Source of the DNA: Saprospiraceae bacterium
GTDB lineage: Bacteria > Bacteroidota > Bacteroidia > Chitinophagales > Saprospiraceae
Direction of reading: 5' to 3'
Length of the DNA stretch: 12,394 nucleotides
Assembly: GCA_014379665.1 (NCBI GenBank)
Contig: JACMLK010000101.1
Location: forward strand, 1-12,394
The notes beneath the pieces were generated by a model that was given only the letters and a program-made list of their open reading frames with translations, was not told the DNA's origin and searched no databases. Below, piece by piece: positions 1 to 9,600 of this stretch. Both the position numbers and the translations under genes were made by a program. The stretch's first letter is position 1; every line of letters begins with the position of its first letter.

Positions 1-350
1 GTGAAAAGTGGGGACAATTCATCGGCACCACCACTTTCAATGCTCCTTTTTATTTGAATGGGTATGATGATTTTGTATTCACCATGACCAATGCAAGTGT
101 TGATCTTTCTACAATAAATAATATCACCGGCATTCAATTTCCGGATGATGATGCTTACAAAAATACAAATGCGTCATGGACAGGTTTTTATATCGAAGAC
201 ATCAATCTAACCATCCCGCCAGAATTGCAACTGGGAGGCACCAATACAAGCATCTTTGGACATAACCTCATCATTGACAATCTCGGAGCCTCGGGGGTAG
301 TCGGGGTGAATAATTTTTTATCCACAAAATCAAGTGCCATGGGAGATTGG
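1..350 (+). repeat. Direct repeat, copy 1 (module B of gene 1)
   Basis: This stretch matches 1879-2234. By eye there are about 20 differences over the first 325 bases, including uninterrupted identical runs of several tens of bases (around 177-225 and 226-290). The copy is cut by the left edge, so its true left boundary is unknown. Identity falls sharply after about 325, although the protein stays similar (for example MGDW at about 339-350). It is coding and in frame, so it duplicates a protein module rather than a mobile element. Confidence 0.93.
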
Positions 351-3300
351 GCGTTTACTGTCGATAATCTTGGGGTCACCTTCCTGAAAAATAAATTCAC
401 TAAAGCTACCGTAGACGGCACCATGGGAGTACCATTGATCGATGATGATTTCAACTATTTCGGAGAGATCAGGTCATTACCAAATTCTGATATCTGGCGC
501 CTGACCATTGGACCCGACGGAGAACAGACGTTAAACATCAACGCCCTGAAGACCGGTATCACCATCAGGGAAGAGAGTATCATCACATTGGACATGGATC
601 CCAATGTTCCTATGAGTACCTGGAGACCTTATGCCGACCTGTATGGTGCCTTCAATCTTAACATCGGAAATACAGACTTTAAAAATCCGGGGTTTGCAGG
701 TGCCGGACTTTTTGATGCCTTAGCTTACATCGAAGATCTTCTAAATATCAATTTATCCTTCAATCTTCCTTCCTTCGATTTCTCCGGTTTTAAGATCAAT
801 CATCCCGATCTTCCTGCAGGTTTATCTTATGGCATTGATCATATAGACGCCAATTTTGGCTTCAATATCGGGGGTATAGACTTTGGTATTGACGATGTCG
901 ATTTCCTGGAAGTTCCTGACATAAGTCCTCAACCCATATCATTCCCCGGTATCGGTGGTATAGAAACAAATCCTGTCGTCCTCCCGGCTTTGGGATTCAA
1001 ATTTAAAATCGGTGCACCCGGTATCAACTTCGATGTGGACTTCTGGGGAAAGAAAATGCCAAATGCAGGATATAGTTTTGGTAAAATAGATCTGGATTTT
1101 GATTTGTTCTCTTTCTCATGTTCAGGTACTCCGGCGCCTGCTACTACCAATCTCGCTGCTGCCCATCAGATTGCTTTAGGAAGTAGCTTCAACTGTGGTG
1201 GCTTCGTCGTCAATGTAGATGATACTGATATCACAAAAGGTACCATAGCTATCCCTTACCTGCCCAATTCAAATCTCCACGTTACCCTCAGCAACATTGC
1301 CCTCAATAGTGAAAATAAAATGATTAGCGGTGATGTCACTGCTGAAAAGAATCTCAGTCTGTTTGAAGGAGATCCTGTAACATTTGGACCCCAATTGCTT
1401 CCTATCGATGTGCCTTTGCTCCAAAGCGTGCCAGGCATACCTATAGATTTTACACAAAACTTTGACTTACTGCCTTTCTCCCTCGTTAACAAGATAGAAG
1501 AAGTGGCTGGCATAGACCTGCCTTTTGACTTCTTACTTTCCGGTATAAATTTTACACCACAAGGTGCTGCGCTTGACGTAGTCCTGGCCGTGGAGATGGG
1601 AAATAAAAAATTAAAATTCGGAGCCAAAGGATTGCAAATGTCTCCCTCAGGTGTAAATCTGGGTCAGATCAGATTTTACCTGCTCGAAGAGATTGGCGTT
1701 GAGTATCAGGGATGGAATATGAGCCTCATACCAACAGGAATTAATGGAGATAGTTATGTCTCCCTCAGTTGTCAGGGTCTTGAAAACTTTGTCTTAAATG
1801 CGAGATACAATTTTGGTCCCGACTACATCAATACTAATAATGCTCTAGCGGGTGTGTTTGCGGAGATGACACTCGCCGGTGAAAAGTGGGGACAATTCAT
1901 TGGTACCACCACTTTCAATGCGCCTTTTTATTTGAATGGGTATAATGATTTTGTTTTCACCATGACCAATGCAAGTGTTGATCTTTCTAATACCAGCAAT
2001 ATCACCGGCATTCAATTTCCTGATGATGATGCTTACAAAAATACAAGTGCATCATGGACAGGTTTTTATATCGAAGACATCAATCTAACCATCCCGCAGG
2101 AATTGCAACTGGGAGGCACCAATACAAGCATCTTTGGACATAACCTCATCATTGACAATTTAGGAGCCTCGGGGGTAGTCGGGGTGAAAAACTTTTTATC
2201 GGCTCAATCCAATTCAAAAGCGATGGGAGATTGGAAATTTACAGTTGATTCTGTAGGTATAACATTCCTGCATAATAACTTCCGGAACGCAGTATTAGAA
2301 GGAATGATTGGTATTCCAATGATGAGTAAAGATTTTGAATATCGGGGATTATTGAACAAGAATAGTTCCAGTCAGTATGTAGCTACATTACAGCCTAAAA
2401 ATGATGCTATCGTAGGACTGGCTGTTGGCCCGACTCCACCCGGAAATAGCACAGATTATCTTGTGGCATTCACAATTCAGAAAAATTCAAGTATCAGTGC
2501 TACCTATAATTCTATCACCAAAAAATTCCAACCCGGGGCAGTACTTTGCGGAAATGTAGAAGTACACTTAGATAAATCAAATTTCCCTTCCAGTGATTTA
2601 CAGGATGTTATTTCAGCCATTGAAGATAATCTGCCAGGAAATATATCATTTAAATTCGATGCAGACGTTCAGCTCTGCTTAGGTATTGATCCGTCTCTTA
2701 AACTTTATGGGGGCAGAATGTATAAATTACTCAACTATGCCGGATCAGTTTCATTACCCGGTTTTCAAAATCCTTTTAGTCTTGACAATGCTTTAAGTTT
2801 ATTGGATATGAATATAGATTTTTCCGTTCCAAATCCTAACGTGCCATCTTCACCAAATTTACCTGATTGGCCAACAATACCTACGATCAATATACCAGGG
2901 TTTCCCAATATATCTTTTGATAATTTTCCAAATATTACATTGCCAAACTTACCGGGTTTTTCTTTGCCAAACTTCCCAAGGTTACTGCCTGACTGGCAAC
3001 TGCCAAACAAGTTTATCCCACTGGGTTTTAATTTCCACTTACCTGCCATTCCCGGAATTTCGTTTGACTTAGGATGTTGGGCAATAGCCATTCCTGATGT
3101 AAACCGTTCTACACCTGATTTCAAATTTGCAACATTCAATGTCAAATTCAATCTTCCTGAATTCTCTTGTAAGCCAAAAACCAATAATTCATTTGCAGTA
3201 ACAAATAATACCGGTTCCATCAATGTACCCTTCCTGGGAAGAAGTTTCGAAGTGGTGCCCGTCGCCGGTACAAACAATTACAGAACTAAGCCTGATGAGC

Positions 3301-3554
3301 TCTTTTTTGTGAATAAGACATTAAAGACACTTTTAGAAGAGAATATACCTTCTGAACTGAATTTTGACTTACCCGAAGGTTACAATTTTGAAATCAAAGG
3401 AATAACTTTTAATGCTGTGGGCAATGGAGTAATCAATCTTGAATTGACATTAGGTGGGGTCAGCTTTATAGGTGCGCTTCCCATACATCCCGGTGGTATC
3501 AATTTTGATGGTTTTAAATTTGGACCTGGTACGGATATCAACTTTGGCAACTAA
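1..3554 (+). CDS. Giant modular beta-rich secreted protein, 5'-partial
   Basis: The frame is open from the left edge (first full codon at 3) to TAA at 3552-3554, giving 1183 visible codons. The true start and any signal peptide lie upstream. I do not recognise a named family. Module B (WGQF near codon 3, WTGFYI, IFGHNLIID, MGDW) occupies about 3-470 and returns at about 1881-2330. Module A occupies about 1125-1880, with KGTIAIPYL, GINF and YVSLSCQGL motifs. It starts again near 3190 but stops about halfway, at the gene's end. Between modules lie beta-rich linkers, one Asp/Gly-rich (about 730-1110) and one Pro-rich (about 2825-3063), each closing on Phe-x-Cys or Phe-Ser-Cys. The alternating polar/hydrophobic pattern suggests long beta-sheet structure. 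There is no catalytic motif, no membrane helix and no obvious type IX sorting domain at the C-terminus. The next gene starts 15 bases downstream and carries the same A-B module, so the two are paralogous in part and probably work together. A surface or periplasmic structural role is inferred. Confidence 0.9.
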   Translation, partial: EKWGQFIGTTTFNAPFYLNGYDDFVFTMTNASVDLSTINNITGIQFPDDDAYKNTNASWTGFYIEDINLTIPPELQLGGTNTSIFGHNLIIDNLGASGVVGVNNFLSTKSSAMGDWAFTVDNLGVTFLKNKFTKATVDGTMGVPLIDDDFNYFGEIRSLPNSDIWRLTIGPDGEQTLNINALKTGITIREESIITLDMDPNVPMSTWRPYADLYGAFNLNIGNTDFKNPGFAGAGLFDALAYIEDLLNINLSFNLPSFDFSGFKINHPDLPAGLSYGIDHIDANFGFNIGGIDFGIDDVDFLEVPDISPQPISFPGIGGIETNPVVLPALGFKFKIGAPGINFDVDFWGKKMPNAGYSFGKIDLDFDLFSFSCSGTPAPATTNLAAAHQIALGSSFNCGGFVVNVDDTDITKGTIAIPYLPNSNLHVTLSNIALNSENKMISGDVTAEKNLSLFEGDPVTFGPQLLPIDVPLLQSVPGIPIDFTQNFDLLPFSLVNKIEEVAGIDLPFDFLLSGINFTPQGAALDVVLAVEMGNKKLKFGAKGLQMSPSGVNLGQIRFYLLEEIGVEYQGWNMSLIPTGINGDSYVSLSCQGLENFVLNARYNFGPDYINTNNALAGVFAEMTLAGEKWGQFIGTTTFNAPFYLNGYNDFVFTMTNASVDLSNTSNITGIQFPDDDAYKNTSASWTGFYIEDINLTIPQELQLGGTNTSIFGHNLIIDNLGASGVVGVKNFLSAQSNSKAMGDWKFTVDSVGITFLHNNFRNAVLEGMIGIPMMSKDFEYRGLLNKNSSSQYVATLQPKNDAIVGLAVGPTPPGNSTDYLVAFTIQKNSSISATYNSITKKFQPGAVLCGNVEVHLDKSNFPSSDLQDVISAIEDNLPGNISFKFDADVQLCLGIDPSLKLYGGRMYKLLNYAGSVSLPGFQNPFSLDNALSLLDMNIDFSVPNPNVPSSPNLPDWPTIPTINIPGFPNISFDNFPNITLPNLPGFSLPNFPRLLPDWQLPNKFIPLGFNFHLPAIPGISFDLGCWAIAIPDVNRSTPDFKFATFNVKFNLPEFSCKPKTNNSFAVTNNTGSINVPFLGRSFEVVPVAGTNNYRTKPDELFFVNKTLKTLLEENIPSELNFDLPEGYNFEIKGITFNAVGNGVINLELTLGGVSFIGALPIHPGGINFDGFKFGPGTDINFGN
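1879..2234 (+). repeat. Direct repeat, copy 2 (module B of gene 1)
   Basis: This is the partner of 1-350, offset by 1878 bases (626 codons), so the frame is kept. It carries a two-codon insertion near the right end (SAQSNSKAMGDW against STKSSAMGDW) and a clustered set of changes where STINN is replaced by SNTSN. Most of the other changes are silent. The flanking downstream sequence is diverged at the DNA level. Confidence 0.93.
2825..3063 (+). other. Proline-rich quasi-repeat linker in gene 1
   Basis: The translated segment has a proline every three to six residues in short units such as NLPDWP, TINIPGFPNISF, NITLPNLPGF and SLPNFPRLLPDW, with aromatic and Asn residues between. The units are degenerate, so this is a compositional repeat and not an exact tandem repeat. 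It sits where gene 1's first half has the acidic linker (GGIDFGIDDVDF and neighbours). Like that linker, it is followed by a Phe-Ser-Cys before module A. It is probably an extended or short-strand spacer; no function is established. Confidence 0.7.
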
Positions 3555-3569
3555 ATAATACATGATTTC
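3555..3569 (+). promoter_or_regulatory. Short intergenic gap and SD-less start of gene 2
   Basis: Fifteen bases separate the TAA of gene 1 from ATG 3570. They are A/T-rich and contain no GGAGG-like element, as is usual in Bacteroidota. An ATG at 3562 is in another frame and stops after six codons, so 3570 is preferred; it also places a signal peptide at the N-terminus. There is no room for a terminator or promoter, which supports co-transcription. Confidence 0.6.
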
Positions 3570-3644
3570 ATGCAAAATATAATTACTAAAGCAATCCTAC
3601 TCTTCTTCATGAGCCTTTCCGGCTTAAATCTATTGGGTGGAAAT
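3570..3644 (+). other. Signal peptide of gene 2
   Basis: The N-terminus has one Lys at residue 7, a hydrophobic stretch of about 15 residues (AILLFFMSLSGLNLL) and a small-residue end (GGNG). No Cys follows, so it is not a lipoprotein. The cleavage site is not a clean Ala-x-Ala, and Gly at about 23-26 is only a likely position. This points to Sec export. Confidence 0.7.
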
Positions 3645-6600
3645 GGCACAATCTCAAAAGTACCTATAAAATCAATAGACACCCGCAATAAATCCAACAA
3701 AACTACTGCATATGTAAGCATTAATCAAAGCATTAAAATCAGAAATCAATCAATGATCATTACATCACTGACTTCTGATTCCGGTCATGCTGCATCAGGA
3801 AAAGGAATTGTTTACGTTCCTTTTTTAAGAAGAAATATTACTGTATGTTTTGAAGAAATCATGGTCAATATGCAAGGTGAGCTGATGTCGGGAAAAATTC
3901 ATTCGATTACACAACATGCCGTTCCACCAACATACCATTCTGATGAAACTGAGATAAATGCTTATCTGAATTTAGCGAGGAATTCAACAGAATTTCCGAT
4001 TTTATTAAATCCATTTCTGGAGATGTATGGAATGGATTTAGGAGGTAATGATATGATTATGACAAATCTTTACTTTGACGAGCACAAGAGTAGCTGTGAT
4101 GCGATTTATATGGTACTTAATCCTACAAGTAAGGTGACCACCTTCAGCAAAAAAGGAATTCCATTTGACGGAAGTTATTTAGATTTTTGCCATACTATTT
4201 TTCCGATAGATGGAGACGATCAGGTCAATTTTGATATAGAATTTCCATTGACAATAAAAGGATTTAAGCCAAATGAAACATTACCGGAAAATCAGGGGTC
4301 GTATGTGTCTTTCACTTGTGAAGGTCTTGACTCATTTCAACTTGCTGCTGAATACAGATTTGACAGATCAAAGGTAAAATTAAACAGCCCAACCGGTTCT
4401 GACCAGGTGATCACTAGCTTTTCGGTCAGGATGAAGACATGGGGTCAGTTTATGGCACGCGTAAACTTCAATGGTCCATTTGAAATAGCAGGTGTAGATG
4501 ATGTGATCTTAACCATAAGGGATGCTGTGATAGATTATAATGACACAACCAATCCAGTCAGTGACAGTCTTAATACTTATTTGAATGGCCTTCCTTCTTT
4601 TGCTGCAACCAAAGTGTTGTGGAGAGGATTTATGATCAAAGAGCTCTCCATTCAATTGCCTTCCAGCCTAGCTTTGGGAGCTAATAATGGTAGAATATTA
4701 TTTGGAGCAAAAGATCTCATCTATGACCATGCCAATGGAATAAGTGCCAATGTAGTCTTGCTTCCTGCTATTGGCCATGATTATGTGGCAAGTGGCAATC
4801 TCTCGGGTTGGGGTGTTGCTGTGAAAAGTCTTGTACTAAAAGTACTTTATAATTCGCCTGTAAAATTTGAACTTAAAGGTGATGTACAAATACCTGTAGT
4901 TAAAGAACAAATAGGTTTTAATGCCCAATTTAGTTTTGCAAATAACACTAACGGTACCAATGTACCTGCTTCTATAAATTTTTTGATGAACATAAATGCA
5001 CAGAAATTCACCTTTCCACTTCTAAAAGATGCCACGATGAATCTTCAAAATTCAACTGCAGGTTTTAAATTTTTATCAGGCAAGTTTACTCCATTTGCAA
5101 ATCTCAACGGAAACTTCGGTCTCGATTTCACTTCAGGCAGTGGTAATAATAGCGTAGATGGAGATTTCAAATTTCCTACTTTAGGATTTCAGGGATTTAC
5201 ATTGAATTATAACAGTATTACCAATGCGGTTATTCCTGAGACAGGAAATACAGGTGGTCTTGGAAACATGAATTTCTTTGCTTTCAATTTTGCAGGAATC
5301 ACTTTCCCAACCGGTGGTTCGGGCCAGACCAATTTGACTCCACAAACTGATGCATCAGAACAACCTCAAAAAGTAAAAGGATTTCCGGTCAGCGTCAAGA
5401 ACATTGGTTTCAAGCAGGTTGGAAACGATAAAAAACTTGATTTCACCATTGCATTAAATTTCACACAACCATCAGTTGGTTTAACAGCAAGTGCATCACT
5501 TTCTATTACAGGCGAACTTAAAGTAAGTGAGTTAATGACGACAACTCCATGGAAGGCTCTGGTTTTTAAGAACCTCGGACTCACTGCAATCACCATCGGC
5601 ACTCAGGAGAATCCTGTCAATATCGGCGGAGTGACTTTATATGGAGGATTGTTATCTATCCAGAAAGATGAGGTTTATGGGGACGGGTTCAAAGGATTTT
5701 TGTCAATGAAGGTAGAGCCGGGCATGAAAGTAGATGTGGTTGGGCAATTTGGTAACATCAATAACTCAAGTGGTGCGCTTGATTACAGATATTGGTTTGC
5801 AGATGCCAAAATGAGAAGCAAAAATGGTGTCCAGATTGCACCTGCTGCCGTAGGAGTATTTGGTTTTGGTGGAGGGGTTTACTATAACATGGAACAACAA
5901 AATTTTTCGACTACTCCAATAAACATTAATGAACCTGGTGCTTCAATAAGTATCCCAACAGTGAATAACCCTCCCAATCTAAGCGGAAATTTGTTGCTCC
6001 CCGGTGTAGGATTGTCATGTAATTACAAACCGAAAAAAAATACTTTTGGGGTAAAGGCTATGGTAGTCTTGGGTACTTTCCCAAATCCTGCAACAGCTAA
6101 TATGGATCTGACTTTAACCATTGAATTCAATACAAATCCATTTGGTCTTAATACAGTTTCCCTGAGTGGTCAGATGTTTGTCATGGCAGATATTGATAAG
6201 AGAACAGATGCCAAAATCAAAGGGTCAACCGATATTGTCTTTAATCACGCAGACAAAACATTTGCCATTGACGGAAATGTCACTGTGACAGTCCACAATC
6301 CGGTTTTAAACAAAAATATCATCACAGGTGGCGGAAGTTTTAATATGTTTTTCAATTTGAAACCCGGTTTTGGACATGATTGGTACATGGCTATCGGAGC
6401 GCCTCCAATTACAAAACGCATGGCCTTGCAGCTCAGTATTACTTCCACACCTCAGGTTATGAATGGCTATTTCGTTGCCGGGCGCATAGAAAGTTTACCT
6501 GAAGACAAAAGACAACTCCCAAGGCTTAGAGATTACGATCCAAAATTACAAATATTTGAAGGACAAAATAATTTATCATATAATGGTCTTACTGATGGTA

Positions 6601-9600
6601 CCGCAATTCTTATGGGAGCTTCATATCGCTATGGAGTAGATAAAAGATTCGGGCCATTTGGTGCAAGTCTTGTCTTTATAGTTGGCTTTGACGCCATGCT
6701 TAATAAGTGCAGTTGTGCAGGCTATAATCCAACAGGCATTAATGGCTGGTATCTGCAAGGTCAGATTTACGGTGCACTGGAAGGAAAAATAACAATTAAT
6801 GTCAATTTGATTTTTTATAAAGGCACCTACAACATTGCATCCATTAGTGCGGCAGCTTTAGTGCAGGCCAAACTACCTAATCCTACCTGGATGTCTGCCA
6901 ATGTAGCCGGAAGCTACAAAATATTAGGTGGCCTGATTAAAGGTAATTTTAAGTTAGGTGTTGAATTTGGTGATAAATGTATCGAACAAAGTATAAATGC
7001 GAATGCAAGTGAGTTGATAGCGGATATCAAAGTCATTGGCGCAATCTCTCCAACCAATAGCACCTCTAATATTGCTATCTATACTGAAAAAGTAGTGGTC
7101 GCAAGTTTTACACAAGCCATCGATGGTATCATGGATTTTTCTGCTGAATCAGATGATGGACTTAAAGTAATGCCTTTTGTCAGATCAAGGAGTCTCACAG
7201 GTGGCCATCAGGTTTTGAGTGGAAGTTTTAGATTTGTCAACGGAAATACCGGCTTAGAGTATGTATCTACAAAACTTCTGCAACCCAATACACAATACAC
7301 TTTTAAAATCAATATTGGATGGAAAAAATGGACTAATGCAATAAAAACATGGGTAGAAGTATATCATCAGGATGTAAATGGAAAAAATACTGCATTAGTT
7401 GAAGAAACAGCCATTATAATATTTACTACCGGAGACAGACCTGCTACCATACCACCGGAAGCGGTACTTTCCAGCTATCCTGATTACAGAGCTATAAATT
7501 ATGCTATTAAAGACAATATTTATGGGGGAGTAGCCCTCAAACAAACGGGCTGGGGATATCTGTTCAATCCGAAAAAGAAGATCAAAGTAGAAGGAAAATC
7601 CTGCTCCGAATACCCGGTATTTGAATATAATTATTTCCTGAGAATCGTAGATTCAAAGACAAATGCAACGGTATTTGAGGAATCATTACTAGCAGTGCCA
7701 ACACCGGAGTGGGGCCAGTATGTTGGAGATTTAGTACCTGTTACTGAACAACCATGTACTTGTGATCATGCCTTCCTCAATTGGGTTTATAAAATATTTA
7801 ATATACCATGTACTAAATATTCTCCAGGTCCATGTTCTGTCCTTCAACCAACTAATGCTGCATCCAAAAGCAATGTCAAAAATATGGCAAATAACTGGAC
7901 TTATGGGGGACCAAATCTCAATTATGATATCCCGGTTTCAACCAATTCCGGTATCGTAAATAAAAATATCGGGTTCCCTGATTTTTCGTCTTCGTTGGAA
8001 AAAGGAAAGATATATAGTTTTCAAATTGTAGGCTTGCCCATTATTGAACAGTCCACATATACAGTCAGTACCACTCAAAATGAATCAAATCAATCAGTCA
8101 ATAGCGAGAATACAATTATCCTGACCACAAAAACACAAAGTATTCAAAGAAACAACGTCACCACAGCTCCTGAATTTATCATATATAAATCCGAATTTGG
8201 AACCAGTCTTTACAACACATTTGTAGAGAAGATGGCTGCAACTTCTTCAAGATTAACAAAAAAAATTAACTGGAACATCACACAAAATTATAACATCGCA
8301 AAATTGATTCCTAACTTTTTCAACAATAATGATTGGGCATTAAATTACTTAGCAACTACTGGTTTAAATTGTATGAATAATTATTATTGCTCACTTTGTA
8401 AAAATAACATACCTGAATGTAAGGCAACCTTTAAATCAAGCAATTACTATTTACCCAACGAAGCCTATAATGTGTATAATCCTCTGGTTAATTCAGTAAA
8501 CACAGAAGCTTTCCAATACAATCTGGTTGGAGTTCAGGAAGGCTTCGATGTTTACGAGTTGGGAAGGTTTGCCTATTTTGCCGCTTATGATTGGCAAAAT
8601 GGGTATTCAAAATATTTGGCCGAGAACGCTTCCAATTTCAGCCCAGATTTTAAGTACGAGGTATTTCCAAAAACAAAAGTAAATCCATATAATAATTCTC
8701 TGTTTCCCACAGGGCCATTCGCTTTTGTCAGCGAAAGAGATAACGGTAACGGAATCCTGGAGCCTAATCAGGTAAATAAAACCAATACCGGCACAATTGA
8801 CATTATGTTCTTTCCCCGAACCAGTATTACCTACCAGATGTTGCGAACTGAACTTCTTACCAGACCTTTACCGTCGGGATTTTACCGGTACTTCAAAAAT
8901 TTTTATGAATTAATCCCATTTAATCTGCAAGCCAGTTTGAATAAGCTTAAAAAATATGATGAAATTGAGGCCAATTACGGTCCGTTGTTCAGACTGAAAT
9001 ATATTAAAAACGGGATTACATCAGTAATTCAATTTAATGCCGAAGGTATTAGCTCATCATCCGGAAATTACGTGGATTATTCAGGAAAAGACTATTTCCT
9101 CAAAAATATGGGAAGCGGCAGGCTTGCTTCCGGGGGGTCTGCCGGTCAGCTGTTATCTACTACCAATCAAAATAACTCTGAATTATTAAGATTTGAATTA
9201 ATAAGAAATGCTGATGGAAGCTATTTACTTAAATGTGGTAATTCACTTATGATTGGTTTTAATGGATATGATGTTATCACTACAACACAGAATTTTCCTG
9301 TAACCCTTGAAACCAATCTGGATGGTACTACCCGAATAAAATTTGCAAATGGGACCTACCTATATGAAGACTTTATGTCCAAACAGCTGAGAATCGGTAA
9401 GGACCAATTTCATGACTATGACGTATGGAAAATTGAAAAGGCATGGTCCCCCGCTCCACCTGATCTGAACGGAATCTATAGATTTCAGAACTTTAGCAGT
9501 TATAAATATTTGTATAATGGTGATGACAACGCCGCAAAATTATTGTCGGATAAAATGGATGATAAAAAATCTCATGCTCAGTTTTATTTACGTAGAAGAA

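Noticed and set aside
54..56. TTG as the start codon of gene 1
   Set aside because: The frame is open to the left edge and the codons before it encode EKWGQF, which is homologous to the interior of the second module, so the gene starts outside the window.
2825..3063. Tandem DNA repeat or CRISPR-like array in the Pro-rich stretch
   Set aside because: Units are irregular in length and only the residue composition repeats; there are no constant repeats with unique spacers.
1..3554. Phage tail fibre or contractile injection system component
   Set aside because: Long beta-rich repeats allow the idea, but no phage, sheath, baseplate or chaperone gene is present, and gene 2 and gene 3 carry Sec signal peptides.
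3552..3570. Genes 1 and 2 as one gene broken by a nonsense mutation or a read-through stop
   Set aside because: They share a frame with a single TAA between, but gene 2 begins with its own signal peptide and a new full module A, so restoring the frame would put a hydrophobic export signal inside a half module.
188..6448. Minus-strand open frames of 60-170 codons within genes 1 and 2
   Set aside because: They lie opposite strongly protein-like sequence with repeated, homologous modules, and have low-complexity shadow composition with no export or domain signals.
7762..7959. Small plus-strand frames inside gene 2 (also 9517-9783 and 11521-11748)
   Set aside because: They are out-of-frame shadows of the Ig-to-trefoil region, which shows consistent motifs in the main frame.
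8370..8420. Zinc-finger reading of the C-x5-C-x2-C-x6-C cluster
   Set aside because: The protein carries a signal peptide and no nucleic-acid-binding context; disulphides are more likely outside the cytoplasm.
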